Of a DNA stretch of 64,000 nt, positions 12,501 to 24,322 are shown in pieces. A program made the translations under genes and the position numbers. Every line of letters starts with the position of its first letter. Positions within the stretch are counted from its first letter, which is position 1. The notes beneath the pieces were generated by a model. That model was not told the origin of the DNA, did not search any database, and saw only the letters and a list, made by a program, of their open reading frames with translations. This stretch comes from Antedon mediterranea (Eukaryota; Echinodermata; Crinoidea; Comatulida; Antedonidae), in NCBI RefSeq assembly GCF_964355755.1, contig NC_092673.1:22885001-22949000 (forward strand). The letters are read 5' to 3'.

Positions 12501-15500
12501 ATAAGTGGAGATGCGCTCTATTAAATGTGATGAGCTATGACGAAAGAGACAAAAATCCTATATTTTATATTTGCGTGGCCATACGATGACGTCACAATGT
12601 CCGGTTAGCCATATTAATGTATGATCCGATATCTACAACTCATCAACTTCCAGAATATGTAATTAAAAAAAAGTTGTCCATGTAGTTTAGAATCTATGAA
12701 TGTTTTAAAATAGGCATAATTTTGACGAATTTTTGAACTTTTTCACCAAAAACGCGTGCAAATTATCTAATTCGACGTGCTCGTATGACGTAATTTTAAG
12801 TCGAAATTGTTAAAAATTTGGTAACATTACTAGAAAAGGCTGAAAAAACATAAATCACGTGAAAAAAATATGTTTTTAACGCTACGTGGGCACCGCGTGC
12901 GTAAAAATTTTCGCGCGCGTGGGAATTTTTGACATGCTCAAAATGACATGAAACGCATAGAAAGTTTATTAGAAGATGATTTTTCGCTTTCTAAAATTTT
13001 AAACGCGCGTGCGCGCGTAACTTTTTGTAAAACATGCTATTTTTAATCCATAGAAAGTTTGCGCTTGATATGACTTAAATTTTCACAAAGTGTCAAAACA
13101 AAATTATGTTTGGTTTTCAGTCTATGATCAATCATTGAAATTCATAAAATCGCGCGTAAGTCATGTTGCGCAACTCTGACGTCATTCAAAAATAGGAGGT
13201 GCACAAGTTCACGTAAATTTCGATATGTTGACAAAGTTACGATGTGTTCTGTTTACACGTTTTAGAGAAACGCGACGCACAAAAATGACAGAAGGAAAGA
13301 AGCATAATACAGAAAAGAAAAAAAAATATGATGAAACAGGACGATTACAAGGAGTTATCCGCTACTAAGCGGATAACTAACTAGACATGAAACTCGTCAG
13401 TTTGACGAGTTAGTTATCCGCTCGACAAACGCCACGTGCACGTCTTACGTTGGAATGTTGTACACAGAAAAAGATTATGGCATTATGACCTGAACTGAAG
13501 AATATGATATGTTGTTAGTGCTAAATTCTGTCTATTTTGTGTCATATAGTATATACATTTTAAAGTACACAGTATAACACCTAATTTAAATTTTTAGGCA
13601 TGATGATGTCATAAAAATTAAATATTTTTAACACATGCATAAGATAGTTGATTGACCTAGACAATATTAAAATCTCAGAGAAAAAGGAATACAGATAACG
13701 GTGATGCGCTCCATTTAATGTGAGGAGCAATAATGAAAGAGACAAAAATCATATATTTTACATTCGTGTGACCATACGATGACGTCACAATGTCCGGTTA
13801 ACCATATTGATTAATGATCCGATATCTACAACTCATCACCTTCCAGAACATGTAAGTAAAAAAAAGTTTACCTCGTAGTTTAGAATCTATGATTGTTTAA
13901 AAAAAGGCATAATTTTGACAAATTTTTGAATTTTTTCATTAAAAACACGCACAAATTGTACAATTCGACGTGCTCGTATGACGTAATTTTAAGTCTAAAT
14001 TGTTTTAAAAGTTGATAAAATTACTATAAAAGGCTGGAAAAACATAATTCACGCAAAAAAGATGTTTTTAGCGCTACGTGCGGACCACGCGCGTAAGATT
14101 GTTCGCGCGCGTGGGAATTTTTGACATGCTCAAAATGTCATGATCAGCGTAGAAAGTTGATTAGAAATTAATTTTGCGCATTTTAAATTTTAAATGCGCG
14201 TTCGCGCGTAACTTCGTGTAAAACATGCCATTTTTAGTGCACAAAAAGTTAGCGCAAGATATAAATTAAACTTTTGCTAAGTTTCAATTTAAATTGTTAT
14301 ATGGTTTTCAATCTATGTTAAATACGCGAAATTCATAAAATCGCGTGTAAGTCACATTGCGCATTTCTGAGGTCATTCACAATAGGAGGTGCACAACTTC
14401 ACTTGAATGCCCATATGTTGACAAAGTTATGAAATGTTATATTTACACGTTTTTGAGATACGCGAGGCACAAAAATGGAGGAGAAATGCGCGTGTGCACG
14501 TAAACTTCTTGTAAAACATGCCATTTTTAATCCATAGAAAGTTTGCCCTTGATATGACTTAAATATTCACCAATTGTCAATACAAAATGAATTTTATTTT
14601 TTATCCTATGATCAATCAATGAAATTCATGAAATCGCGCGTAAGTCACGTTGCGCAACTCTGATGTCATTAAAAAATAGGAGGTGCACAACTTCACGTAA
14701 ATGTCCATATGATGACAAAGTTATGAAATGTTATGTGTACAAGTTTTTGAGATACGCGAGACACAAAAATGGAGGAGAAAGAAAGAAGAATAATACTAGA
14801 CATGAAACTCGTCACTTTGACGAGTTAGTTATCCGCACGACAAACGCCACGTGCACGTCATACGTTGGAATATTGCACACCGAAAAAGATTGTCATTATG
14901 ACCTGAACTGAACAATATGATGTGTTGTTAGTGCTGAATGCTGTATATTTTCTGTCATATAGTATACACAGTATAATCTGTATACATGTCACAAACAGTG
15001 TAAAATAGGTGAAATTACGGGACCCGTATTTTATTTTAATTTTCAAAAGGAAACGCGAAGGTAGTAATTTCGGAAGAAAATTATCTCAGCAACAACATAT
15101 TAACGTTTAGAAAAAAATTTGAATACGTGAAATATTAATGCGCGCTTTTTTAAATGTAATGAACTATGACGCAAAAGATGAAAATATGACTTTGTTTATT
15201 TAACTGGCCATATGATGACGTCACAACATCTGATTGGCGAAAAGTTCACATGATTTCATATCTACAATCCCATAGCTTCCTGAAAACGTTTTAATCGTGA
15301 TTATCACATTTTATTCTTACGAGCTATAACAGATTAAAATTTACTGTAAAGATGAAATTAATGACGCTGTTAATTAAAATTTTTAGGCATGGTGACTTCA
15401 TAAAAATTAAAATATTTTTAACTCATGCGTAAGATAGTTGATTGACCTAGAAAATATTAAAATCTCAGAGAAAAAGGAATACAGATAGGCGTGATGCGCT

Positions 15501-18160
15501 CCATTGAATATGATGAGCAATAACGAAAGAGACAAAAATCCTATATTTTACATTCGTGTGGCCATACGATGACGTCACAATGTCCGGTTAGCCATATTGA
15601 TTCATGATCCGATTTCTACAACTCATCAACTTCCAGAATATGTAATTAAAACAAAGTTCACCTCGTTGTTTAGAATCTATGACTGTTTAAAAAAAGGCAT
15701 AATTTTGACAAATTTTTGAACTTTTTCATCAAAAAACGCACGTAAAGTATCCAATTCAACGTGCCCGTATGACGTAATTGTAAGTCGAAATTGTTTTAAA
15801 ATTTGTAAAATTACTATAAAAGGCTGGAAAAACATAATTCAATAAAAAAAAAATACTTTTAGCGCTACGTGCGCACCACGCGCATAAAATTGTTCACGCG
15901 CGTGGGAAATTTTGACATGGTCAAAATGTCATGATCAGCGTAGAAAGTTGATTAAAAATTAATTTTGCGCATTTTGAATTTTAAATGCGCGTGCGCGCGT
16001 AACTTTGTGTAAAACACGCAATTTTTTTTCCACAGAAAGTTAGCGAATGATATAAATTAAACTTTTGCTAAGTTTCAATTTAAATTGTTATATGGTTTTA
16101 AATCTATGTTAAATACGCGAAATTCATAAAATCGTGCGTAAGTCACGTTGCGCATTTCTGACGTCATTCACAATAGGAGGTGCACAACTTCACGTGAATG
16201 CCCATATGTTGACAAAGTTATGAAATGTTATGTTTACACGTTTTTGAGATACGCGAGATACAAAAATAGAGGAGAAATGCGCGTGCGCGCGTAACGTCTT
16301 GTAAAACATGGCATTTTTAATCCACAAAAAGTTTGCCCTTGATATGACTTAAATTTTCACAAAGTGTCAAAACAAATTTATACTTGGTTTTTAGTCTATG
16401 ATCAATCATAAAAAATCATAAAATCGCACGTAAGTCACGTTGCGCAACTCTGACGTCATTAAAAAATAGGAGGTGCACAACTTCACGTAAATGCCCATAT
16501 GTTGACAAAGTTATGAAATGTTATGTTTACAAGTTTTTGAGATACGTGAGGCACAAAAATGAGGGAGAAAGAAATAAGAAAAACTAGACATGAAACTCGT
16601 CACTTTGACGAGTTAGTTATCCGCACCACGACAAACGCCACGTGCACGTCATACGTTGGAATATTACACACAGATAAAGATTATGGCATTATGACAAGAA
16701 CTGAAGAATATGATATGCTGTTAGGGCTGAATTCTGTCAATTTTGTGTCATATAGTATACATGCAAACACTACAGTATAATCTGCATACATATTACATAC
16801 AGTGTAGAAAAGGTGAAATTATGGGACCCGCCATTTATTCCAATTTTTAACATGGCGACGGTATCAAAATGGAACACTTAGATAGCAATTTCAGAAGGAA
16901 ATTATCTTAGGAACAACATATTAACGTGTAGAAGAAATTTGAATACGTAAAATATAGATGCGCACCCTTTTAAATGTGATGAACTATTACGCAAAATATG
17001 AAAATACAACTTTTTTTATTCAACTGGCCATATGATGACGTCACAACATCCGATTGGCAAAATGTTTACATGAATTCGTATCTACAATCCCATAGCTTCC
17101 AGAAAACGTTTTAATCATGATTATCACTTTTTATTCTGATGAGCTATAACAGATTGAAATTTACTGTAAAGATGAAAATAAGTGACCCACGTTATTTACA
17201 ATTTTCGACATGATGACGTCATAAAAATTAAATTATTTTTAACTCATGCGAAAGATAGTTCATTCACCTAGACAATATCAAAATCGGGCTGAAAATAAAA
17301 AACGGATAAGTGGAGATGCGCTCTATTAAATGTGATGCGCTATGACGAAAGATATAAAAATTCTACATTTTATATTCGCGTGGCCATACGATGACGTTAT
17401 AATGTCCGATTAGCCATATTAATGCATGATTCCATATCTACAACTCATCAACTTCCAGAATATATAATTTAAAAAAAGTTCACCTCGTAGTTTAGAATCT
17501 ATGAATGTTTAAAAAAAGGCATAATTTTGACGAATTTTGACAAATTTTTGAACTTTTTCATCAAAAACGCACGTAAATTATCCAATTGGATGTGCCCGTA
17601 TGACGTAATTTTAGGTCAAAATTGTTCAAAAATTGGTAAAATTACCAGAAAAGGCTGGAAAAACATGAATCACGCGAAAATTTTTTATTTTCAACGCTAC
17701 GTGCGCACCGTGCGAGTAAAAATATGCGCGCGCGTGGGAATTTTTGACATGCTCAAAATAACATGAAACGCGTAGAAAGTTGATTAGAAATTGATTTTTC
17801 GCATTTTGAAATTTTAAACGCCCGTGCGCGCGTAACTTCTTGTGAAACATGCCATTTTTTTTCCACAGTCAGTTAGCGCAAGATATAAATTAAACTTTTG
17901 TTAAGTTTCAATTGAAATTGCTATATGGTTTTCGATCTATGTTAAATACGCGAAATTCGTTAAAACGCGCGTAAATCACGTTGCGCAATTCTGACGTCAT
18001 TCACAATAGGAGGTGCACAATTTCGCGTGAATGCCCACATGTTGACAAAGTTATAAAATGTTTTGTTTACAATTTTTTGAGATACGCGAGACACAAAATT
18101 GACAGAAAGAAAGAATAATACAGAAAAAAAAAAAAAAAAAAAAAAAGATGATTTCATACA
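9537..18160 (+). repeat. Head-to-tail array of six 1.1-1.8 kb repeat units
   Basis: Units begin with ACTAGA(C/T) followed by a short palindrome (arms AACTCGTCA and TGACGAGTT), GTTATCCGC and CACGTGCACGTCATACGTT. Starts are at 9537, 10664, 11794, 13380, 14795 and 16583, giving spacings of 1127, 1130, 1586, 1415 and 1788 bp. The first two units are a short type; the later ones are long types with an extra inner block (CATATGATGACGTCACAAC and neighbours). Unit ends have AGGAGGTGCACAACTTCACG, GTTGACAAAGTTATGAAATG and GAGATACGCGAG. Every unit carries several TGACGTCA or near-TGACGTCA words and CGCGCG alternations. Short frames inside (such as 14663-14911 and 16559-16780) are not conserved between units. 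The units could be a non-autonomous element amplified in tandem or a large satellite. Confidence 0.85.
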
Positions 18161-18170
18161 GTTACAAGGA

Positions 18171-18403
18171 GTTATCCGCTACTAAGCGGATAACTAATAA
18201 AGAAAAAAGAAAAAAAGATCCAGGACGATTACAAGGAGTTATCCGCTACTAAGCGGATAACTAATAAGATAGAAAAAAAAAAAAAAAAAAAAGATCGTGA
18301 CAATAACAAGGGGTTATCCGCCAAGTGCGGATAACCAAAAAAAGAAAAAAAAAAAAAAAGATCCTGACAATAACAAGGGGTTATCCGCCAAGTGCGGATA
18401 ACC
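18171..18403. repeat. Four poly-A/hairpin repeats at the end of the array
   Basis: Perfect short inverted repeats occur at 18171-18194 and 18238-18261 (arms GTTATCCGCT / AGCGGATAAC) and at 18312-18336 and 18379-18403 (arms GGTTATCCGC / GCGGATAACC). They are spaced about 67-74 bp apart by A-rich tracts. The same hairpin occurs once inside the array at 13356-13379, immediately before a unit start. The hairpin word GTTATCCGC is also the word that opens each unit. Confidence 0.85.
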
Positions 18404-18558
18404 AATAATATTATGCATCCCTTTCCATTTACCATCAATTTAAAACTAATCTCTGTATTGAAGATTATTTTTGTGTACTGAAAAATCCACTCCACATCAT
18501 TATGTTAACTAAGCAAGACTTGGTATTCTAGAATTTAGAATCCTAAATAGGTAAAAGG

Positions 18559-18723
18559 ATGAATGTGCCCTGTTTGGAACGTATTTGTAGACTATGTAAC
18601 AGAGGAGAAGTAGAGGATGTCTTTCATCTTATTTTGAACTGTCCATTATATAATCAAGAAAGAAATCGTCTCATTCCAAATTATATTTCAAATATGTTCT
18701 ACTTTGTTTCATTATTTAATTAA
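18559..18723 (+). mobile_element. LINE scrap with C-terminal zinc-knuckle-like motif
   Basis: A 54-codon frame reading ...C-R-L-C-N-R-G-E-V-E-D-V-F-H-L-I-L-N-C..., the C-x2-C-x(8-9)-H-x4-C signature found behind the RT of many non-LTR elements, followed by Y-N-x-E-R. Related motifs occur at 34124-34759 (-) and 52031-52246 (+), so three copies of this LINE group are in the window. It has no RT palm and is a dead fragment. Confidence 0.65.
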
Positions 18724-18978
18724 TAAAACCACCAAATACGATTAAGTTATTAGCAAATTTTATTAATTGTATGTGCTGTCAAGAAACAAACATTTTATTA
18801 ATTGGCACACTAAGAAATGTTTAAAGGCCACTGGCCTATATACAGAATAAAGTCTCCCTTTTAGGAGAGTTTGCTATGACATTGCTATGTTTGAAATGTG
18901 GTAGTATTTTAAATATTGTTTCAACATTTTTAAAATTTACACATTTCTAAAGAATATAATTTAAAAAATAAAAAAAGT

Positions 18979-19530
18979 TTAAAGATGCATTGTCCCTTGA
19001 AACACAAAAAATGAAAAAAAAAATATTCTAAATTTAAATTGGCCATATCAAAGTAATATTAAATTATTCACTTTAAGTCGAAAATTCGAGCCAAAAACAA
19101 CAGTTTACGTAATTAACAGGTAAATTAATTAGATTACATTTCGTCTGAGAAATCGTCGCAAGCGAAAGTAAACAAAGATTTCAAACCATGAGTATACATT
19201 ATGCATGATGCTAATTAGGATTGTTTACAACTCATCACGGTTGAGAAGGTTTTTTTCACACAGATCGCGAGGAAGTTTTATGATTATGCATACAGAGTAG
19301 CCAAACAAGTGCATTGCATTATGGGATATGTTTTGATTGAAAACTTTGACTGGAAGTCAAAGTTATTTTTTGAACAAAAAAACATCTGTATTTCGGTTAA
19401 ATTATTTTTTTTTTGACTAATTTTTGGTGAAAGTTAATAACTATTATGATACTTCAAAATGACCCACTTTTTTTCGAAATTTAAAAAAAAAAAATTGGGG
19501 GAATTAGTCAAAGGGACAATACATCTTTAA
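18979..19530. mobile_element. MITE with TTAA target duplication
   Basis: Left end AGATGCATTGTCCCTT starts at 18983 and right end GGGACAATACATCT stops at 19526, forming inverted termini. TTAA is present on both sides (18979-18982 and 19527-19530). TTAA duplication is characteristic of piggyBac and Kolobok superfamilies; TA (mariner) would also fit as a subset. The 544-bp interior has no coding sequence, so it is non-autonomous. Confidence 0.65.
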
Positions 19531-19854
19531 TGATTAAGTATTTTTATTTTGTTCTTTTAAATGATGTAAAGTTACCGCGAGTAGTCCAAAAAGTTTCTTG
19601 CAAAAATTTTCAAATTACACAAGTGATTGCTTCGATGCCCTCTATAGTGTTATAATTAGATGTTACTGCAGTATTAACAATAATGACATAAGACAATCAT
19701 TAGTGATTTGGTATTTATTGTCTCTCTCCTGAGTGAGAGTCAGAGTGAGTGTGTTTTAACAATTATTATACTAGACTATTAATAGTAACAAGCCACTCTC
19801 TGGGTCTCAAATATAGGCTGGTAAACACCATCCAGGGATGTTGTTCAGACATGT
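19531..19854. other. Gene-poor stretch
   Basis: No feature supported apart from a short CT-rich stretch near 19720-19745. Confidence 0.3.
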
Positions 19855-21591
19855 ATGTTACAGTGGGTGTTTCGAAACTAGAGACCCGAGACCAGAGACC
19901 AGAGACCCGAGACCCAATACGAAAAGGGAGACCCCACTATACGAAAAGGGAGACCCCAAATATACGAAAAGGGAGACCCAAATATACAAAAAGGGAGACC
20001 CAAATATACGAAAAGGGAGACCCAAATATACGAAAAGGGAGACCCAAATATACGAAAAGGGAGACCCAAATATACGAAAATGGAGACCCAAATATACAAA
20101 AAGGGAGACTCAAATATACGAAAAGAGAGACCCAAATATACAAAAATGGAAACCCAAATATACGAAAAGGGAGACCCAAATATACGAAAATAGAAACCTA
20201 AAATATACAGTTATACGTCGGCCCAGAGCCGCCTTAACTGTAGAAACTCAAAACCAAAGTTTTGTTCACAGTCAGTGTTTTAGGTCGGCCGAGGGTCGCC
20301 TTTCGAACGTTCACAACTGTCTTTCCGCCGAACAGGAAGATTCAGGCAGCTGGCTTGGCATGCTGGGAAGGGTATATTCTCAAAACACAATATAGTTGAC
20401 CCTATGAAGGCGACCAAAACAATTTCAATCATTATCCAATATGACACATTACACAGTTAAAGCAGATGTTATAAACATCTGTATTATTTAATATACAGCC
20501 GAGAATTTCACATTCTATTTTTACTTCTTTCTGCATTAATTAATATTTACATTTTATTAAAATAGATGGGAAACCCCCACAAAAGATGGAAATATATAGG
20601 CCTATCAATTTACACAGCGTTAAAAGCTTCACAACACATATAATTTAAATAAATCCAGGCTACTGTATTATTCAATATTTTTTTACATCAAGTTTCTTCT
20701 TTAATATGATTTGTGAAAATATGTTTTCAATCAATACAATGAATCAATGTACACTTATGTGGATAATGAAACAATGTAAAATTATAATTTTAATGGTAAT
20801 GATATAATGATGATAGTAACGAGAGAATATATACTTTCACCCAAACCATAAAAAATCCACCCTGGCTACGGGCCTGAATTGGCTGTCGGACATAACATAG
20901 TTTAAACTTGATTGCGCTCTAAAAAAAGAACTGAATATATTAAAAAACGATATTCAATACATAAAAAAACCTCATATGCTCAAACTATAAGTAAGCTCAC
21001 AACCTATTCTCATAAATTCAAAATTCTCATTCTGATAAAATACGCAAATTTCATGAAACGTTGCGCAACTGTAAACAACATCATGGTAATATTTTGTTTG
21101 TAAGTTTTTGTGAAAAGCGATACACCAAAATGGCAGAAACCGTTCAGACAATAACGCCACGAGCAGATAACCAGAAAGTTAAAAAAAACAGTAAAAAGAC
21201 GTATTTAAGTTATCGAACATTTTGGTCTCCCTTTTCGTATATTTGGGTCTCCCTTTTCGTATATTTGGGTCTCCCTTTTCGTATATTTGGGTCTCCCTTT
21301 TCGTATATTTGAGGTCTCCCTTTTCGTATAGTGGGGTCTCCATTTTCGTATAGTGGGGTCTCCCTTTTCGTATAGTCCAGGGTCTCCCTTTTCGTATAGT
21401 GGGGTCTCCCTTTTCGTATAGTGGGGTCTCCCTTTTCGTATAGTGGGGTCTCCCTTTTCGTATAGTGGGGTCTCCCTTTTCGTATAGTGGGGTCTCCCTT
21501 TTCGTATAGTGGGGTCTCCCTTTTCGTATAGGGTCTCGGGTCTCTGGTCTCTGGTCTTGGGTCTCTAGTTTCGAAACACCCATGTTACAGT
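19855..21591. mobile_element. Element A: TIR/foldback DNA element with 10-bp target duplication
   Basis: Terminal inverted repeats start GGGTGTTTCGAAACTAGAGA at 19865 and end with the reverse complement at 21581. The 10-bp word ATGTTACAGT lies directly outside both ends (19855-19864 and 21582-21591). Subterminal arms are long arrays of 21-22-bp repeats: TACGAAAAGGGAGACCC on the left (about 19905-20205) and its reverse complement on the right (about 21220-21535). The unique core (about 20210-21215) has no transposase-like frame, so the element is non-autonomous. Long open frames across the arms (19749-20395, 21179-21583) are produced by the repeats. A 10-bp duplication fits Mutator-like elements best, but the superfamily is not proven. 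Confidence 0.85.
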
Positions 21592-21645
21592 ATTATATTA
21601 GGTGTTTTCAATAACATGACAATAGTTTTACCTCCTCACTGTTAA

Positions 21646-23178
21646 ATTGTCTATCACAAATCACAAGAAAAACCTATAAACGAAAACATTAAACCTATTG
21701 AAATGAAGTCTCCCTTTACAGGTGATGAAGTTGCCAAAGCAGCGAAATGCTTAAAAAATAATAAAAGCCCAGGAAGTGACCAAGTATACTCTGAAATGGT
21801 AAAATATGCACCTATAGAAGTTTTTAACCACATAGCAGAAATATATAACCAAACAGCTAAAACAGGAAACATACCTAAAGAAATCAACGAAGGCATATTG
21901 CATCCAATACCGAAACCAGGCAAGAAAAAAGGTCCACCAAAAAACATCCGACCCATCATCCTACTGTCGGTTCTTAGGAAAATGCTAGCAATATGCTTAC
22001 TAAATAGGATAAACGACAGATTAGATGAACATGTCCCTGTAACACAGGCCGCGTATCGCAGAGGACGAAGCACTACCGAACATGTACATACATGCAAAAT
22101 GTTAGCAGAAAAGGCAATTGCGTCATCTAACTACGAAATAATATTACTACTACTTGACATGACCAGTGCATTTGACACGGTGCGGAGGAATACTCTATTC
22201 GACATACTGACACATATATTACAAGATGATGAACTACACATGTTGAAAGTTTTGATAAACAATGTAAAATTAAGCGTTCGAATTGGAAAACAGACAGGAA
22301 AATTGTTTACTACTACACTAGGAGTACCACAAGGTGACTGTATGTCTCCGATACTGTTCACACTATACCTAGCAAAGGCACTCGAATCAGCAAACACAAC
22401 ACCACTACCCCTACAACAGCTTAATATCCAGATGCAGTATGCAGATGACATTTCATTTATTAGCGACTCAAAAGAACACATAAGTAAAATAAAGAAAAAT
22501 GTAACAGAGAAATTAGCAGAATTCAATCTAAAGATAAACGAAAGTAAAACAGAAGAATACCTAATAGGAAGAAACACCGATAGTAAATGGGAAGAATGCA
22601 AATACCTCGGTAGTAACTTGGACACAGAAAAAGACATTAAAAGAAGAAAATCACTAGCAGCTATGGCATATAACAAGCTGAAGCCGTCGCTAGAACACAA
22701 AACGATGTCTATAGACGTGAAATCCCGTTTGTTTGACGCATACATAGCAAGTATTTTCTTATATAACAGTGAACTCTGGGTACTAAACAAAAAATTACAA
22801 GAGAGTATAGATATATATCACAGGAAAATGTTGCGAAAGATGATAGATATTAAATTAACAGATAGAGTGTGTAACACGAAAATATACGAGATAACAAAAC
22901 AAGAAGAATGGAGTAAAAGAATTAAACGAAGGAGACTAAAATGGTATGGACACATAATTAGATTACCGGATGATACCCCAATCAAACAAACAATGAAGGA
23001 AACTAACAGGAAAGTAAAACGACCCGTAGGAAGACCAAGAAATAACTGGATGAATCAAATAAAGAAAGACTTACAAGGACTAGTAGACACTAACACAATA
23101 ACAAACCATCCTGCCATAAACAGAAAAAAATGGAAACAAATTGTGGAAAGCGTAATGTCGGAAGACGGAAAACGTTAG
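21646..23178 (+). CDS. LINE ORF2, reverse transcriptase and C-terminal region (5'-truncated)
   Basis: An uninterrupted frame runs from about 21646 to the stop at 23178; the first ATG at 21703 gives 491 residues. It covers the RT fingers (N-N-K-S-P-G-S-D near residue 19), I-P-K-P-G-K, palm motif A (L-L-D-M-T-S-A-F-D, about residues 153-161), G-V-P-Q-G-D (about 207), the catalytic Y-A-D-D (246-249), K-I-N-E-S-K-T-E and K-Y-L-G. The tail has R-R-L-K-W-Y-G-H-I-I-R-L-P and R-P-V-G-R-P-R, common to RTE-like/Proto2-like elements. The endonuclease domain that should precede it is absent: element A lies immediately upstream and may mark the break. Both catalytic aspartates and the frame are intact, so the loss of the 5' half looks recent compared with the other LINEs here. 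Element B is inserted 31 bp after the stop. Confidence 0.85.
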   Translation: MVYHKSQEKPINENIKPIEMKSPFTGDEVAKAAKCLKNNKSPGSDQVYSEMVKYAPIEVFNHIAEIYNQTAKTGNIPKEINEGILHPIPKPGKKKGPPKNIRPIILLSVLRKMLAICLLNRINDRLDEHVPVTQAAYRRGRSTTEHVHTCKMLAEKAIASSNYEIILLLLDMTSAFDTVRRNTLFDILTHILQDDELHMLKVLINNVKLSVRIGKQTGKLFTTTLGVPQGDCMSPILFTLYLAKALESANTTPLPLQQLNIQMQYADDISFISDSKEHISKIKKNVTEKLAEFNLKINESKTEEYLIGRNTDSKWEECKYLGSNLDTEKDIKRRKSLAAMAYNKLKPSLEHKTMSIDVKSRLFDAYIASIFLYNSELWVLNKKLQESIDIYHRKMLRKMIDIKLTDRVCNTKIYEITKQEEWSKRIKRRRLKWYGHIIRLPDDTPIKQTMKETNRKVKRPVGRPRNNWMNQIKKDLQGLVDTNTITNHPAINRKKWKQIVESVMSEDGKR

Positions 23179-23486
23179 CAACAACAAACAAACTGTTAAA
23201 TACCTATATCAAAGATTGTGTGGAGCCGCTACACGGGGCAAGATAGATAACTGCGTGAGTCGTTTGTAATCCATGGATGCCATTCCGGCGGACAAATATG
23301 AACCAGATAAGTTGTTATCAAGGCAATATCGTGGGTAGTAACAAAGTGCGAGGCAGCGAGGCAAGTCACAAATTTATGCGAGGCATCGTTTTACCATCAT
23401 CAAAAAATGCGAGGCACCATTTTATCATTTCTCAAAATTGCGAGGCAGGAAATCACCGAAATTGAAGTAGCCTAGGCCCGCTAGTA

Positions 23487-24322
23487 GGCTAGTTCCCTTT
23501 TGCACCTGCCTTGTATTTTAACTCGAAATTTGTTAACCCATGGAACTATAGTTCCATGGAACTATAGTTCCATGGTAAACCATGCTTTATCCTGAATACC
23601 ACACCTTAAAATTAGTAGGCCTACTTTAATGAATATTAAATCTGTTAAATTTGTGATTTTACAGACGTTTTTCTCGCATACAGTTCACGAATTTCGCACA
23701 CTCAATGTTCAATATTTTGGTTTCTATGAAACGCCAAAAGAGCAAAATTAATTAGAGGGCTAAAAACTCTGTGGAATCTATATATTTAACACATAATTTG
23801 GTGAAGATTTTGTCAGTCAGTAAGGAAAAATGTTACTGTTGATACTGTGCACGGTTTCGTTAACCTTTTAAAGAATAACATAGAACAATTCATCATAATA
23901 TCCTTAGTAGGATGTCCTAGGTCAAGGCAAGGTAGTGATGTTGATTTAGGATCGATTATTATTCTTTGAAAACAGAACAGTATCACTATCAGTGGTAACA
24001 TTATTACAGTATTTTTATTGACAGATTAACAAATATATTGAAATAAAACGTGTTTTTCACCAATAAATGCATGAGAAATTGACGGATTCCACTGAGTTTT
24101 AGTCCTCTATTATCGTAGAAACAACAATATTGAACATGCGTGAAATTCGCATGCGTGAAGTGTGCGAGGAACACGCCTGTAAAATCATTAATTTAGGGAT
24201 TTATTTGTTACTTTTTATGTGATTCATTAAAGTACTCATGATGTACTTCTAGGTGTGGTATTCACACGATAAAGCCAGTTATCAAATTTGGAGTAAAAAT
24301 ACAAGCGAAAGAAACTAGCGCC
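23487..24322. mobile_element. Foldback F inside element B
   Basis: Arms of about 300 bp: GGCTAGTTCCCTTT, CCTTGTATTTTAAC, CTGAATACCACACCTTA, GATTTTACAGACG and CGCCAAAAGAGCAAAATTA on the left pair with their reverse complements on the right (to GAAACTAGCGCC at 24322). The same arm sequences also occur, inverted with respect to each other, inside element D (about 25865-26115 and 26305-26530), so F and the interior of D are one family. No coding frame. Confidence 0.7.
23538..23575. other. 38-bp perfect palindrome
   Basis: CCATGGAACTATAGTTCCAT repeated as interlocking copies gives a sequence that equals its own reverse complement over 38 bp. It sits in the left arm of foldback F and is not mirrored in the right arm, so it arose after the arms diverged. 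Confidence 0.85.

Noticed and set aside
9537-18403. Firm classification of the array unit as a Helitron
   Set aside because: Hairpin near one end and tandem arrangement fit, but neither a 5' TC start nor a 3' CTRR end nor an A/T insertion site could be fixed from this window, so it is kept only as a hypothesis.
19749-20395. Open frames of 150-185 codons rich in YTKRETQ-like repeats
   Set aside because: They follow the 21-22-bp subrepeats of element A and appear on both strands; no sign of a gene.
21179-21583. 134-codon minus-strand frame
   Set aside because: Same subrepeat artefact in the right arm of element A.
22131-22790. 219-codon minus-strand frame
   Set aside because: Antisense shadow of the LINE reverse transcriptase at 21646-23178; no motifs of its own.
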